The position numbers and the translations under genes were made by a program. DNA of 60,225 nt, taken from NCBI GenBank assembly GCA_012960155.1, contig DUBU01000034.1:1-60225 (forward strand). Direction: 5' to 3'. This stretch comes from Micavibrio sp. Lineage in GTDB: Bacteria > Pseudomonadota > Alphaproteobacteria > Micavibrionales > Micavibrionaceae. This document shows positions 18,017 to 26,912 of this stretch, in pieces. Under the pieces are notes generated by a model. It was not told the DNA's origin. It saw only the letters and a list, made by a program, of their open reading frames with translations, and ran no database searches. Each line of letters opens with the position of its first letter. Positions within the stretch are counted from its first letter, which is position 1.

Positions 18017-18035
18017 AATTGAACGCTGTTCAATT
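18017..18035. promoter_or_regulatory. TetR operator O1 (perfect palindrome)
   Basis: AATTGAAC-GCT-GTTCAATT is a perfect 8+3+8 inverted repeat, 18 bases upstream of the methyltransferase ATG and downstream of its predicted -10, where a bound repressor would block RNA polymerase. Confidence 0.85.
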
Positions 18036-18038
18036 ATT

Positions 18039-18067
18039 AGTATTGCATGATTCTGAACATAGTTCAA
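18039..18067 (-). promoter_or_regulatory. predicted promoter of the lipid cassette
   Basis: On the minus strand TTGAAC (18067-18062), a 17-base spacer and AATACT (18044-18039) lie 40-68 bases before the methyltransferase ATG. The -35 falls inside operator O2. Confidence 0.5.
18053..18067. promoter_or_regulatory. TetR operator O2
   Basis: CTGAAC-ATA-GTTCAA matches O1 in 11 of 12 arm positions. Its right arm, read on the minus strand as TTGAAC, is the predicted -35 of the methyltransferase operon. Confidence 0.8.
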
Positions 18068-18075
18068 TAAAAATA

Positions 18076-18090
18076 TTGAACACCGTTCAC
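18076..18090. promoter_or_regulatory. TetR operator O3
   Basis: TTGAAC-ACC-GTTCAC matches O1 in 11 of 12 arm positions. The left arm TTGAAC is also the predicted -35 of the tetR promoter, so the regulator should repress itself. Confidence 0.8.
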
Positions 18091-18104
18091 CAAGGCGCTA
18101 TGAT
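18076..18104 (+). promoter_or_regulatory. predicted tetR promoter
   Basis: TTGAAC (18076-18081), a 17-base spacer and TATGAT (18099-18104) precede the tetR ATG by 21 bases. The -35 coincides with the left arm of operator O3. Confidence 0.55.
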
Positions 18105-18125
18105 AGAGACTATAAGGAGATTTAT

Positions 18126-18725
18126 ATGGCACGGCGCAGCGATCACACACGCGATGAATTACGCGGACTTGTTATCAATACATCTATCGATATTATTCAG
18201 ACCGACGGATTTCAGGCGCTAACCGCACGCAAAATCGCGGGTATTATCGGCTACTCCCCCGGCACTATTTATAATCTGTTTCCATCGATGGACGCGCTTT
18301 GCCTGATCATTAACGGTATGACGATTGATGCTCTGAATGAAACGCTGAACGATCCTGCCTGCAATAAAGTCGGTGCCAGCCCTGCTGACAATATGAAAGC
18401 CATGGCGCGGCAATATCTGGATTTCGCCGCGCAGAATAAAGAGCGGTGGATGATGTTATTTGCCTATAAGCTGCCCGAAGGCGAAGATGTCCCAGTGTGG
18501 TTCCAAGAAAAAGTGGCCGCGCTGTTTGCACCCTTGGAACGTATTCTAACCCCACTTTATAAGAATGATGCCAAAGCCTGTAAACTGGCTGCCCGCACAC
18601 TCTGGGCATCAGTGCACGGCATCTGCTTTGTCGAACAAACAGGAAAAATGCCGATTGTGATAGGCAGCAGTTCCGGCGAAGCGATGACCAGCACCCTAAT
18701 TGATAATTTCGTCGCCGGTATCTAG
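18126..18725 (+). CDS. TetR family transcriptional regulator
   Basis: 199 residues. The N-terminal helix-turn-helix covers roughly 10-55, with LTARKIAGIIGYSPGTIYNLF as the typical TetR recognition segment. The C-terminal ligand domain contains WMMLFAYKLP and an aromatic-rich end, resembling TetR_C_33/WHG types. AAGGAGA lies 6 bases before the ATG. It is divergent from the lipid cassette, and the 126-base gap holds three near-identical palindromes, so it almost certainly represses the cassette and itself. The inducer is unknown; an acyl-CoA or lipid-like effector is plausible given the target. It overlaps the convergent dehydrogenase gene by 4 bases. Confidence 0.9.
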   Translation: MARRSDHTRDELRGLVINTSIDIIQTDGFQALTARKIAGIIGYSPGTIYNLFPSMDALCLIINGMTIDALNETLNDPACNKVGASPADNMKAMARQYLDFAAQNKERWMMLFAYKLPEGEDVPVWFQEKVAALFAPLERILTPLYKNDAKACKLAARTLWASVHGICFVEQTGKMPIVIGSSSGEAMTSTLIDNFVAGI

Positions 18726-19480
18726 CCGCGCATCTTTCTGGCGACCACAAAGTACAGCCAATGCGGCAGGATATGCAGAAGCTTCATGATGTAGGTAAAG
18801 CGCTTGGGAAAATGGATTTCAAAGGCTCTGCTGCATAGTCCCTTTTTGATAGCTATGGCGGAATCTTCGGCCTCGATAATCATTGGCATGGGGAAATCGT
18901 TCTTATCAGTGAGCGGCGTTTTCACAAAGCCTGGGCAGATGACTTTGACATCGATATTTTTTGGCTCAAGCTCAACTTTCAAGCTTTCAGACAAATTCAG
19001 CAGCGCTGCCTTGGCGGCACAATAGGGCTGGCCCGTCGGCAGTCCACGATAGCCCGCCACGGAGGCGCAGATGACAATTTGACCATGGCCTTGCGATTCA
19101 AATTGTGGTTTCACAACATCGACCATATTAAACGCGCCGCCTAAATTTACGTGCAGCATTTCATGGATACGCTCGATCTTCTTGGTCTTACCATCATGTG
19201 GGCTATACATAGCGGCCATAAACAGCGCACTGTCGATTTGCGGAAAGGACTTCAGAATTTCTGACTGTGCGTTCTGAATGCTGGCGTGATCAGCCACATC
19301 CAACGGGGCAACGATATGCCCTTCTCCCGCAAGCGTTGCGCGCAGCTCATTAAGCTTATCTGCACGGCGGGCTGATAAGGCAATGATAGCACCGCTGCTT
19401 GCCAGCTCCTTGGCCAGCGCCGCACCGATACCGCTGCTCGCACCTAAAATCCAGATATATTTTCCTTTAACGTCCTGCAT
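18722..19480 (-). CDS. short-chain dehydrogenase/reductase
   Basis: 252 residues with the classical SDR pattern: GASSGIG at 13-19 for the dinucleotide, Asn112, Ser140, and YCAAK with Tyr153/Lys157. ARR at 37-39 after strand 2 favours NADP(H). A C-terminal hydrophobic stretch (TYIMKLLHILPHWLYFVVARKM) suggests membrane association, as in SDRs acting on lipids. It converges on tetR with a 4-base overlap. Whether it belongs to the lipid pathway is not shown; its location and membrane-binding tail make that worth testing. Confidence 0.88.
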   Translation of the reverse strand: MQDVKGKYIWILGASSGIGAALAKELASSGAIIALSARRADKLNELRATLAGEGHIVAPLDVADHASIQNAQSEILKSFPQIDSALFMAAMYSPHDGKTKKIERIHEMLHVNLGGAFNMVDVVKPQFESQGHGQIVICASVAGYRGLPTGQPYCAAKAALLNLSESLKVELEPKNIDVKVICPGFVKTPLTDKNDFPMPMIIEAEDSAIAIKKGLCSRAFEIHFPKRFTYIMKLLHILPHWLYFVVARKMRG

Positions 19481-19580
19481 ATCATGTTCCTGATCATCTT
19501 GATTACACGTTTATTCATAGCTGATTTAACGCATAAGAACCATAACAAGTGCCCTACGCTTCCGTATTTATAACAATACA

Positions 19581-19607
19581 AAAAAGCCCGCGCGATGCGG
19601 GCTTTTT
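19581..19607 (-). terminator. rho-independent terminator of the antiporter gene
   Basis: AAAAAGCCCGC (19581-19591) and GCGGGCTTTTT (19597-19607) form an 11-bp stem with a 5-base loop, just after the antiporter stop. T-runs on both sides allow it to act in both directions. Confidence 0.88.
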
Positions 19608-19612
19608 ATTGA

Positions 19613-21727
19613 TTAGTGCATATCCGTAATCGTTGTATCCTGACTGCCGCAATAGCGCGTCAGCATATCATGCACCGTGTGCCTGTTTACCAGACCATGG
19701 CTGCTGAGATAATGCATCGCACGTTCACCTGAAGATGCCAAAGAACGATCTGCCAGATATTTGATATGCGGCATCAGAAGTTCTCTATTTTCTTCCAGCA
19801 GTACCTCAGCCTTACGGGTCGAGTTTGTTTGATACGTTTTGTAGCGCTTGCGCACACGTTCGAAAATCTCGTCCAGATAAAGTGGCTGGTTATTACAAGT
19901 CTGGATATGCTTGATCGCATTCAATGACTTACGCGCCATAATCGTCTGCGCACGATAATATTCGTACCGTTGCGGAATCGTCAGCTCATTGGCATCACGA
20001 TTAAACAAACCGCGACAGAAGTTCGCCATGTGCTCGAACACGTCTTTCGGGTCGATATAGACACGCGGGTCAATAGTATTGTGCTCACCTTGCTCGACCT
20101 TTTCCTGCTGTAATTGCAGTTTACTGATCAGACGACGGTATGTGCTTTCGCTAACCTCTTCCTTATTGTACAGGCGCTTTAGCTCATGCATTTCCGAATG
20201 GATCATGGATAGGTGCAAGGATTGCTCAAAAACACCCATACCATTGGCTTTGACCAGAGCATCACGGCTTTCGAAGGCTTGCTGCAAGCTATCATTGACT
20301 TTTGCCAGCATTTCTTCGAATTGACCTTCGTCTATATACCCCTTTTCAAGATATTCATTCAGACGTCGTTTTTCATTCAGCAGGTAATACACCGCCAGAT
20401 CTACTTCATGCGCCAGCTTGAGTGGGGACTCATCCTTCACGTTCCATTTATTCATCAAGTAACCGATGGTCGGCGCCTTAATGAACAATGTTGTCAGGAT
20501 ACAGCCCACAGTCAGCGCCGTCAGAAATTCGTGTGGCGTAAAGTCAAATGACCAGCCCGGCACCGTCAAATCTTTCGGGATTAGGAAAATCACGATGATA
20601 GAGATCGCACCACGCAAGCTTGCCCACGCCAATAGTCGTTCCCAAGCAGGCTCAATACCGCCGCCGATTTTGAAAATTCTAATCGGCGTTGTAACCGCGT
20701 AAACGGAAATCGCACGCACTGTTGCCACGACACCCACAGCAATCAGAATCGGAAGCCACAGCATATTCAAGTGGATATCAGAGCTGGCAAACAGCAAACC
20801 GGCCATCATAAATACAAGCGAGTTTACGATAAAAGCCGTATGCTCCAGCACGTTGTGCATATAATGCTCGCTAGAAGGCGGCATGATGTTACGTGTGTAG
20901 TTCCCCAGAAACAGCGCTGCGATCGTCGTAGAGATCAGCGGAGAGATATGAACAATACCGCTCTCATTGATGAGCTCTGTGAAGATGAATGTGATATGCG
21001 CCGATACCAGCAGCAACGTGATCGAAACGATTTCATGTTTGCGGGTATAGCGTACAACCTTGGAGAACAAGGCCGCAATCGCCAAGCCCAGCACAACGCC
21101 TAGCCCCACCATCATGATGAAGTCAAAGACACCTTCTGCGATTGTTTCCACGCCATGATAGCCATGCAATGCTATACTCAGGATAATCATAAAGATCGCG
21201 ACAGCCGCACCGTCATTAATCAGGCTCTCACCTTCAAAAATCATGGATAGTCGTTTCGGTGCGTTATATTCCTTGAATAAGGCAATCACCGCAACCGGAT
21301 CGGTTGGAGAGATCAAAGCCCCGAACAATAACGTGATAATCAGCGGCACGTTTAGCCCCACCAGTGGCAGGATATAATACAGACCGAAACCGATCATCAT
21401 CGTTGACAAGAAACACGATACAAACGCCAGAAGCGAGATACTCCACGCGTTTTCAACCATACGTCTGATGTTGAAATTATATGCCGTTTCAAAAATAAGA
21501 ACAGGCAAGAAGATATAGAACAGCCATTCAGGCGTTAGCACCATGTCTTTCAAAAAGCCCAAAATGGGATTTATGAAAGGCAAATCAACTAACAATGCCA
21601 AGATACATCCGACTGCGACCAGCGCCACTGTATAAGGTATCTTGATTTTTTTAGCTGCGAAGTAGATGCCTGTCGATAGAGCGATTAACAGAAATAAAGA
21701 CAGAGCGGAAGTTATACTCAGTATCAT
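19613..21727 (-). CDS. Na+/H+ antiporter, CPA1 (NhaP-type) with long cytoplasmic tail
   Basis: 704 residues. The first ~415 form about 12 transmembrane helices with CPA1 hallmarks: SPTDPVAVIALFKE containing the conserved Asp, and FEGESLINDGAAVAIF containing the ND pair, plus a late WASLRGAISI Arg segment. They exchange Na+ or K+ for H+ across the inner membrane for pH and ion homeostasis. The last ~290 residues are charged, helical and cytoplasmic, with many E/K/Q heptads and no cyclic-nucleotide motif I can see; this is longer than typical NhaP and may regulate activity. The ATG at 21727 begins directly in the first helix. A strong terminator follows. Confidence 0.88.
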   Translation of the reverse strand: MILSITSALSLFLLIALSTGIYFAAKKIKIPYTVALVAVGCILALLVDLPFINPILGFLKDMVLTPEWLFYIFLPVLIFETAYNFNIRRMVENAWSISLLAFVSCFLSTMMIGFGLYYILPLVGLNVPLIITLLFGALISPTDPVAVIALFKEYNAPKRLSMIFEGESLINDGAAVAIFMIILSIALHGYHGVETIAEGVFDFIMMVGLGVVLGLAIAALFSKVVRYTRKHEIVSITLLLVSAHITFIFTELINESGIVHISPLISTTIAALFLGNYTRNIMPPSSEHYMHNVLEHTAFIVNSLVFMMAGLLFASSDIHLNMLWLPILIAVGVVATVRAISVYAVTTPIRIFKIGGGIEPAWERLLAWASLRGAISIIVIFLIPKDLTVPGWSFDFTPHEFLTALTVGCILTTLFIKAPTIGYLMNKWNVKDESPLKLAHEVDLAVYYLLNEKRRLNEYLEKGYIDEGQFEEMLAKVNDSLQQAFESRDALVKANGMGVFEQSLHLSMIHSEMHELKRLYNKEEVSESTYRRLISKLQLQQEKVEQGEHNTIDPRVYIDPKDVFEHMANFCRGLFNRDANELTIPQRYEYYRAQTIMARKSLNAIKHIQTCNNQPLYLDEIFERVRKRYKTYQTNSTRKAEVLLEENRELLMPHIKYLADRSLASSGERAMHYLSSHGLVNRHTVHDMLTRYCGSQDTTITDMH

Positions 21728-21821
21728 AGTTTTCCCAACCTAGTTGTTGAACTTGGCTGTCCTATACGCCCACCATTGCTGCAACGCAAGAAATTTTTGG
21801 TAAAAATTTTACTTCATTAAT

Positions 21822-21845
21822 AAAAAAGCCCGCGAAATGCGGGCT
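21822..21845 (-). terminator. rho-independent terminator of tRNA-Tyr
   Basis: AGCCCGC (21827-21833) and GCGGGCT (21839-21845) with loop GAAAT, followed on the minus strand by six T. It starts 8 bases after the tRNA 3' end. Confidence 0.85.
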
Positions 21846-21852
21846 ATTTAAA

Positions 21853-21938
21853 TGGTGGAGGGGGTAGGATTTGAACCTACGTAGTCCGAAGACGTCGGAG
21901 TTACAATCCGATGCATTTGACCGCTCTGCCACCCCTCC
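21853..21938 (-). tRNA. tRNA-Tyr (GTA)
   Basis: An 86-base class II tRNA on the minus strand with encoded CCA. Acceptor strands GGAGGGG and CCCCTCC pair fully. The anticodon loop reads ATTGTAAC with anticodon GTA; a long variable arm (CGTCTTCGG region) and the T-loop GGTTCAAATCC are clear. The anticodon and the long variable arm together identify tyrosine. Confidence 0.95.
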
Positions 21939-22051
21939 GATTTTGCAATTTCAATTTATAAAAATCACAATTGCAGAGCACAGAAGAAAAAGGTTTTTGC
22001 TTATAATGTCAAGATATGATTTATGTTCTTTTGTAAAAAAATGGAAAAAGC

Positions 22052-22843
22052 ATGAACAACGCACCTTCAAAGCGCCCTTTTAAAGGCAAAAAAGATTTCA
22101 AGAAACAAAAGCCCCGCCTGCGTCACAAGGCAGATTTATGGGGAACACACGCTGTGACAGCGGCATGGCTGAACCCTGACCGCGAGGTTAAGGCGCTGTA
22201 TATTACAGATGCGATGCTAGAGAGCTTCCGTTCGGTCATGAAAGAAGCGGCCGGGCTGCAACGTCCTGAGCCGCAGATCATCGATAAAAAAGAGATGGAT
22301 CGCATGCTGCCCGGTGCTGTTCACCAAGGGATTGCCGTTGATGTGGCGCCGCTGCCTGAAACATTTGTAATGGATCTGGTCGCGCGCACAGCCGCCCACA
22401 AAAAGTCCACGATCCTGATACTTGATCAGGTCACCGACCCGCATAATGTCGGCGCTATCCTGCGTTCTGCTTGTGCGTTCGGTGTTGATGGCATGGTTAT
22501 GCAACGCAAGAACTCCCCCGAGCTGACAGGCGTTCTGGCCAAGACAGCCACAGGTGCCGTTGAACACGTCCCTGTTGCTTACGAAATCAATCTATCCGAT
22601 ACGATAGACACGCTTAAAGGTCACGGCTTTACCGTGATCGGTCTTGATGAGCACGCGGAAACAATCGCGGACGTTCAAAAAGGCGGCAAGATTGCCTTTG
22701 TACTGGGCGCAGAAGGCACAGGCATGCGCCCGAAAGTCAAAGAACATTGTGATCTGGTTGTCAGCCTGCCGACCGTTGGCCCGATTGAAAGCCTGAATGT
22801 TTCAAACGCAGCGGCTATTGCGCTTTATGCTTTGAACAACTAA
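22052..22843 (+). CDS. rlmB: 23S rRNA (guanosine-2'-O)-methyltransferase RlmB (TrmH/SPOUT family)
   Basis: Methylates the 2'-O of a conserved peptidyl-transferase loop guanosine of 23S rRNA (G2251 in E. coli). 263 residues: a very basic N-terminal leader (KRPFKGKKDFKKQK), an RNA-binding substrate domain starting LWGTHAV, then the SPOUT knot domain with LDQVTDPHNVGAILRSACAFG (motif 1 with the catalytic Arg), VLGAEGTGM (motif 2) and LPTVGPIESLNVSNAAAIALY (motif 3). All three motifs are intact. It stands alone between tRNA-Tyr and a small unknown gene. Confidence 0.92.
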   Translation: MNNAPSKRPFKGKKDFKKQKPRLRHKADLWGTHAVTAAWLNPDREVKALYITDAMLESFRSVMKEAAGLQRPEPQIIDKKEMDRMLPGAVHQGIAVDVAPLPETFVMDLVARTAAHKKSTILILDQVTDPHNVGAILRSACAFGVDGMVMQRKNSPELTGVLAKTATGAVEHVPVAYEINLSDTIDTLKGHGFTVIGLDEHAETIADVQKGGKIAFVLGAEGTGMRPKVKEHCDLVVSLPTVGPIESLNVSNAAAIALYALNN

Positions 22844-22949
22844 CGCATTCATTATGGAATTCTTGCAGCGCATTAAAAGCTTGCAGGCCTTCACTTTTTT
22901 ATGATACTCCAGCCCCCTAATCATCAACCTGAATAGAGGATTTTTGAGT

Positions 22950-23306
22950 ATGTTTACCGCTACAGAAGCAGAAAAAGCCCGTGAAGTTTGTGACCTTATT
23001 TGTTTGCATGGTCACACCCTCGAAGGTACAAGCAATTCAGCAAAAGCTGTGTACGATCTGCGTGGCGCAGGCCGTGTGACAGTAGAGCGTGGTGGTCTTC
23101 GCCGTGATTACACAATCGAAGCCAGCGGCGTACAAATCAAAGTTAATTCATGGCGCGGCCAGATCGGCAGCGTTGAAGCCGTTAAGGGTCAGACAACGGC
23201 GCTGAACAGAATTCTTGAGAATGCCCGCACGATCCGTGATATAGTGGTTGCAGAAAAAGCGCACGAAGCAGACGCCACAATGGAGGCACCTGCCCCGCGC
23301 GTGTAA
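22950..23306 (+). CDS. small conserved-looking hypothetical protein
   Basis: 118 residues from the ATG at 22950; GAGGA nine bases upstream supports this start over a TTG six bases earlier. No signal peptide or membrane span. The sequence looks like a compact alpha/beta protein (AVYDLRGAGRVTVERGGLRRDYTIE suggests beta strands) with a helical end and an acidic/proline tail. I do not recognise the family. It precedes a DUF1223 gene by 31 bases and may be co-transcribed with it. Confidence 0.7.
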   Translation: MFTATEAEKAREVCDLICLHGHTLEGTSNSAKAVYDLRGAGRVTVERGGLRRDYTIEASGVQIKVNSWRGQIGSVEAVKGQTTALNRILENARTIRDIVVAEKAHEADATMEAPAPRV

Positions 23307-23337
23307 CGCCACACGAACCAAAAGCGAATAAACCGAT

Positions 23338-24030
23338 ATGAGAGCCTTATTAGCCAGTGCTACGCTTTTTCTATCGGTTTTTTGTTTGCCTTTTTCACAG
23401 GCGAAAGCAGAAGACGGTTTAAAAGTTGTCGAGCTATTTACCAGTCAGGGCTGCGCGTCCTGCCCGCCTGCCGATAAACTGCTGAGCGACCTTGCCACGC
23501 GCGATGATGTTATTGCCCTTGGCTGTCACGTGGATTACTGGGATCATTTGCAGTGGAAAGACACCTATTCCCAAGCGTTCTGCACCAATCGCCAGCGTGT
23601 TTATAACGCCGTGCTGGATACAGGCATTTACACCCCGCAAATTGTGATTAACGGCACAGATGCCATGGTCGGCACGCGCCCTGCGACCGTGCAGGAGGCC
23701 ATTGATACGGCCACAACCCTGCCTGCCCTGCCCGTTACCCGCGAGGGCGAGGAGATTGTCATTGATGCCCGCACGCTCGCAGACCGCGACCACCTCGCGA
23801 TTTCCATTTTCGGTTACGGGTCGGTAGAAGATCAGCAGATTGATAGCGGCGAGAATAAAGGCAAAAAAATCACCTACGCCAACCCTGTCACCATGCTCGG
23901 TAACACAGAAACATTCGGCGGCACCGAGATCATTCGCTACGCCGTTCCCGAAGGCGCCGCAGGCTATGCCGTCACCGTCCACGACGCAGAAACAGGCGCG
24001 ATTATTGCGGCTGGTAAACTTACCCCTTAA
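23338..24030 (+). CDS. DUF1223 family periplasmic thioredoxin-like protein (copy 1)
   Basis: 230 residues with a Sec signal peptide (hydrophobic core LLASATLFLSVFCLPF, likely cut after AKA near residue 24). The mature start VVELFTSQGCASCPPADKLL holds a CxxC at a thioredoxin-like position and is the hallmark of DUF1223. LGCHVDYWDHLQWKD and IYTPQIVINGTDAMVG follow, with a C-terminal beta domain. A redox or metal-handling role in the periplasm is suggested by the motif only; the family is uncharacterised. A second copy lies at 27557-28321 on the other side of polA. Confidence 0.88.
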   Translation: MRALLASATLFLSVFCLPFSQAKAEDGLKVVELFTSQGCASCPPADKLLSDLATRDDVIALGCHVDYWDHLQWKDTYSQAFCTNRQRVYNAVLDTGIYTPQIVINGTDAMVGTRPATVQEAIDTATTLPALPVTREGEEIVIDARTLADRDHLAISIFGYGSVEDQQIDSGENKGKKITYANPVTMLGNTETFGGTEIIRYAVPEGAAGYAVTVHDAETGAIIAAGKLTP

Positions 24031-24092
24031 TCCTGTAGACGAAGACCCTATGGCCTCTGGACTCTTGGGCGCGGGGGTGCAATCTTGGCTGT

Positions 24093-26912
24093 ATGACAAA
24101 CGCAGCAGTAAAAGTAGATCAGGCTATGGCAGACAAAAACAGCGCTAGCGAGGATGAGCTATACCTCGTCGACGGTTCGGGTTTTATTTTCAGGGCATAT
24201 TTTGCGATGGCCTATGGGCGCAGCGGCCCGACCATGACAAACCCAGACGGCGTGCCTGTATCAGCGGTATTCGGTTTTGTGAATATGCTGCTGAAGATGC
24301 TGAATGATTATAACGCGCCATATATGGCGGTTATCTTTGATGCCGCGCGCGCGAATTTCCGCAACGAGATTTACCCTGAATACAAGGCCAACCGCGATGA
24401 AACGCCCGAGGATCTGATCCCGCAATTCCCGCTGGTACGTGCGGCGACAGAGGCGTTTGATATTCCTGCGATTGAGCTGGAAGGCTACGAAGCCGATGAT
24501 TTGATCGCGGCGTACGCGAAGCTTGCCAAGGCACAGGGCAAGAAGGTTGTGATTGTGTCATCCGATAAAGATTTGATGCAGCTTGTCGATGAAGATGTAC
24601 GCATGCTTGACCCGATGAAGGGCAAGTTTATCGGGCCTGATGAAGTTATGGAGAAATTCGGTGTCACCCCCGATAAGGTTGTTGATGTGCAATCCCTTGC
24701 AGGGGACAGTACGGATAACGTGCCGGGCGTGCCGGGTATCGGTATCAAGACCGCCGCGCAGCTGATCAATGAATATGGCAGTCTGGAAGAGCTGCTGACC
24801 CGCGCGGAAGAGATTAAACAGCCCAAGCGCCGCGAAGCGCTGATCGAGAATGCCGAGATGGCGCGTATTTCTCAAAAGCTTGTGAAGCTGGATGAAACGG
24901 CCCCCGTTCCTGTGCCACTGGAAGAGCTGAAAACCCATGACCCTGACAAGCCTGATCTGATGGCGTTTTTGCAGGCACAAGGCTTTAAGTCAATTATCAG
25001 CCGTTTGGGCGGCACAGTTGAAACAGGCAACAATGATAACGTGGAAGCCGATAGTCCTGAGGCGCTGCCGCCTGTGAAGGATAATAAATACACGCTGATC
25101 AATGATGAGAAGACGTTAAAAGAGTGGCTGGCGCGTGCCGAGGAAACAGGGTTTCTAGCGGTGGATACCGAAACGACAGGCCTGACCCCTGCCAAAGCGG
25201 AACTGGTCGGGATTTGCATTTCGCCAGAGCTTGGCAAAGGTGCGTATATTCCGCTGAACCACAAGGCAGAGCAAGCCGATTTACTCGGCAGCGGCGGTGA
25301 TGCGCCCGAGCAGTTGCCATTAGCCCGCGTCATGGAGCTTATGAAACCCGTGCTGACCGATGAGAGCATTATGAAGATCGGTCATAACATGAAATATGAC
25401 TGGCAAATGATCGCCAAGCACGGCGTTGAAATGACACCGTGTGATGACACGATGCTGCTGTCTTACGTGCTGGATGGCACCGAACATGGCCACGGCATGG
25501 ACGAGCTGTCCGAACTGTTCTGCGGTCACAAGCCAATCAAATACGAGGAAGTCGCAGGCAAAGGCAAAAATCAGGTGACGTTTGATTATGTCTCCCTTGA
25601 TAAAGCACTGGATTACGCGGCAGAAGATGCGGAGATTACCCTGCGCCTTCACACCATCCTTAAACCCCGCCTTGCGCGCGAAAAAATGGTGACGGTGTAC
25701 GAGCAAATTGAACGCCCGCTGATCCCTGTGATCGCCAAGATGGAAATGGAAGGCATCAAGGTTGACCCTGCCATCCTGAAAAACATGAGCAACGAATTTG
25801 CCAAGAAGATCGTTGATCTTGAAAAAGAAATCCACGAAGAGGCAGGTCATCCGTTCAACGTAGCGTCACCCAAGCAAATCGGTGAAGTGCTGTTTAACGA
25901 GATGGGTATTGAAGGTGGCAAGAAAACCAAGACAGGAGACTGGTCGACCAGCGCCGATATCCTGGAAAAACTGGCAACGCAAGGATATGGCATTGTTGAA
26001 AAAATTCTGGAATGGCGTCAGTTATCGAAGCTGAAATCGACCTATACCGATGCGTTGCAGGAGCAGATCAATCCTGCCACAGGCCGCATTCATACCAGCT
26101 TCCATATGACGGGCACTTCGACAGGGCGTCTTGCATCGTCTGACCCGAATTTGCAGAACATTCCGATCCGTACCGAAGAAGGACGTAAAATCCGTACCGC
26201 CTTTATTGCCGATGAGGACTGCTTGCTGCTGTCGGTTGACTATTCGCAAGTGGAATTGCGTCTGGCGGCGGCGCTGGCGGGTGTAGAGGCGCTGAAACAA
26301 GCGTTCAAGGATGGCGTGGACATTCACACACTGACGGCTTCACAGGTTTTTGATACGCCTGTCGATCAGGTGTCGCCTGAATTGCGCCGTCAGGCTAAGG
26401 CGGTGAACTTTGGTATTATCTACGGCATTTCTGGTTGGGGTCTTGCGCAGCAGTTAGGCGTTGAGCCGTATGAAGCCAATGACTTCATCAAGAAGTATCT
26501 GGCCAAGTTCAACGAAATTCAAACCTTCATGGAAGATAAGAAGGAAGAAGCGCGGGAGCACGGCTACGTTAAGACGCTCTATGGCCGTAAATGTACGATC
26601 AAGAACATCAATAACAAAATCCCCGCCATCAAGCAGGGTGCAGAGCGTCAGGCGATTAACGCCCCGCTGCAAGGCACAGCCGCCGACATCATGAAAAAAG
26701 CCATGGCACGCATGCCCAAGGCGCTCAAAGATGCAGGCCTGTCCGCCAAAATGCTGCTACAGGTGCATGATGAACTGATCTTCGAAGTGCCAGAGGCCGA
26801 GCTGGAAAAAACCAGTGCACTTGTCAAAGAAGTGATGGAAAACGTCGCCGACATCGGCGTACCTCTAGACGCCGAAGCAGGCAGCGGCAAAAGCTGGGAT
26901 GAAGCGCATTGA
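24093..26912 (+). CDS. polA: DNA polymerase I
   Basis: 939 residues with all three domains. The 5'-3' exonuclease (to ~300) starts LYLVDGSGFIFRAYFA and contains the GDSTDNVPGVPGIG helix-hairpin-helix region. The 3'-5' proofreading domain (~340-545) keeps its acidic residues (VDTETTGL, GHNMKYDWQ, YAAEDAEITL). The polymerase domain has SVDYSQVELRLAA (motif A), RRQAKAVNFGIIYG (motif B) and LQVHDELIFEV (motif C). It fills Okazaki gaps and repair patches. An alternative ATG at 24126 (MADKNSA...) is equally plausible since neither has a good ribosome site. A lipoprotein gene begins on its stop codon. Confidence 0.96.
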   Translation: MTNAAVKVDQAMADKNSASEDELYLVDGSGFIFRAYFAMAYGRSGPTMTNPDGVPVSAVFGFVNMLLKMLNDYNAPYMAVIFDAARANFRNEIYPEYKANRDETPEDLIPQFPLVRAATEAFDIPAIELEGYEADDLIAAYAKLAKAQGKKVVIVSSDKDLMQLVDEDVRMLDPMKGKFIGPDEVMEKFGVTPDKVVDVQSLAGDSTDNVPGVPGIGIKTAAQLINEYGSLEELLTRAEEIKQPKRREALIENAEMARISQKLVKLDETAPVPVPLEELKTHDPDKPDLMAFLQAQGFKSIISRLGGTVETGNNDNVEADSPEALPPVKDNKYTLINDEKTLKEWLARAEETGFLAVDTETTGLTPAKAELVGICISPELGKGAYIPLNHKAEQADLLGSGGDAPEQLPLARVMELMKPVLTDESIMKIGHNMKYDWQMIAKHGVEMTPCDDTMLLSYVLDGTEHGHGMDELSELFCGHKPIKYEEVAGKGKNQVTFDYVSLDKALDYAAEDAEITLRLHTILKPRLAREKMVTVYEQIERPLIPVIAKMEMEGIKVDPAILKNMSNEFAKKIVDLEKEIHEEAGHPFNVASPKQIGEVLFNEMGIEGGKKTKTGDWSTSADILEKLATQGYGIVEKILEWRQLSKLKSTYTDALQEQINPATGRIHTSFHMTGTSTGRLASSDPNLQNIPIRTEEGRKIRTAFIADEDCLLLSVDYSQVELRLAAALAGVEALKQAFKDGVDIHTLTASQVFDTPVDQVSPELRRQAKAVNFGIIYGISGWGLAQQLGVEPYEANDFIKKYLAKFNEIQTFMEDKKEEAREHGYVKTLYGRKCTIKNINNKIPAIKQGAERQAINAPLQGTAADIMKKAMARMPKALKDAGLSAKMLLQVHDELIFEVPEAELEKTSALVKEVMENVADIGVPLDAEAGSGKSWDEAH

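Noticed and set aside
23434-24099. 221-residue minus-strand frame opposite DUF1223 copy 1
   Set aside because: Shadow of a gene with signal peptide and family motifs; the translated product has no recognisable feature.
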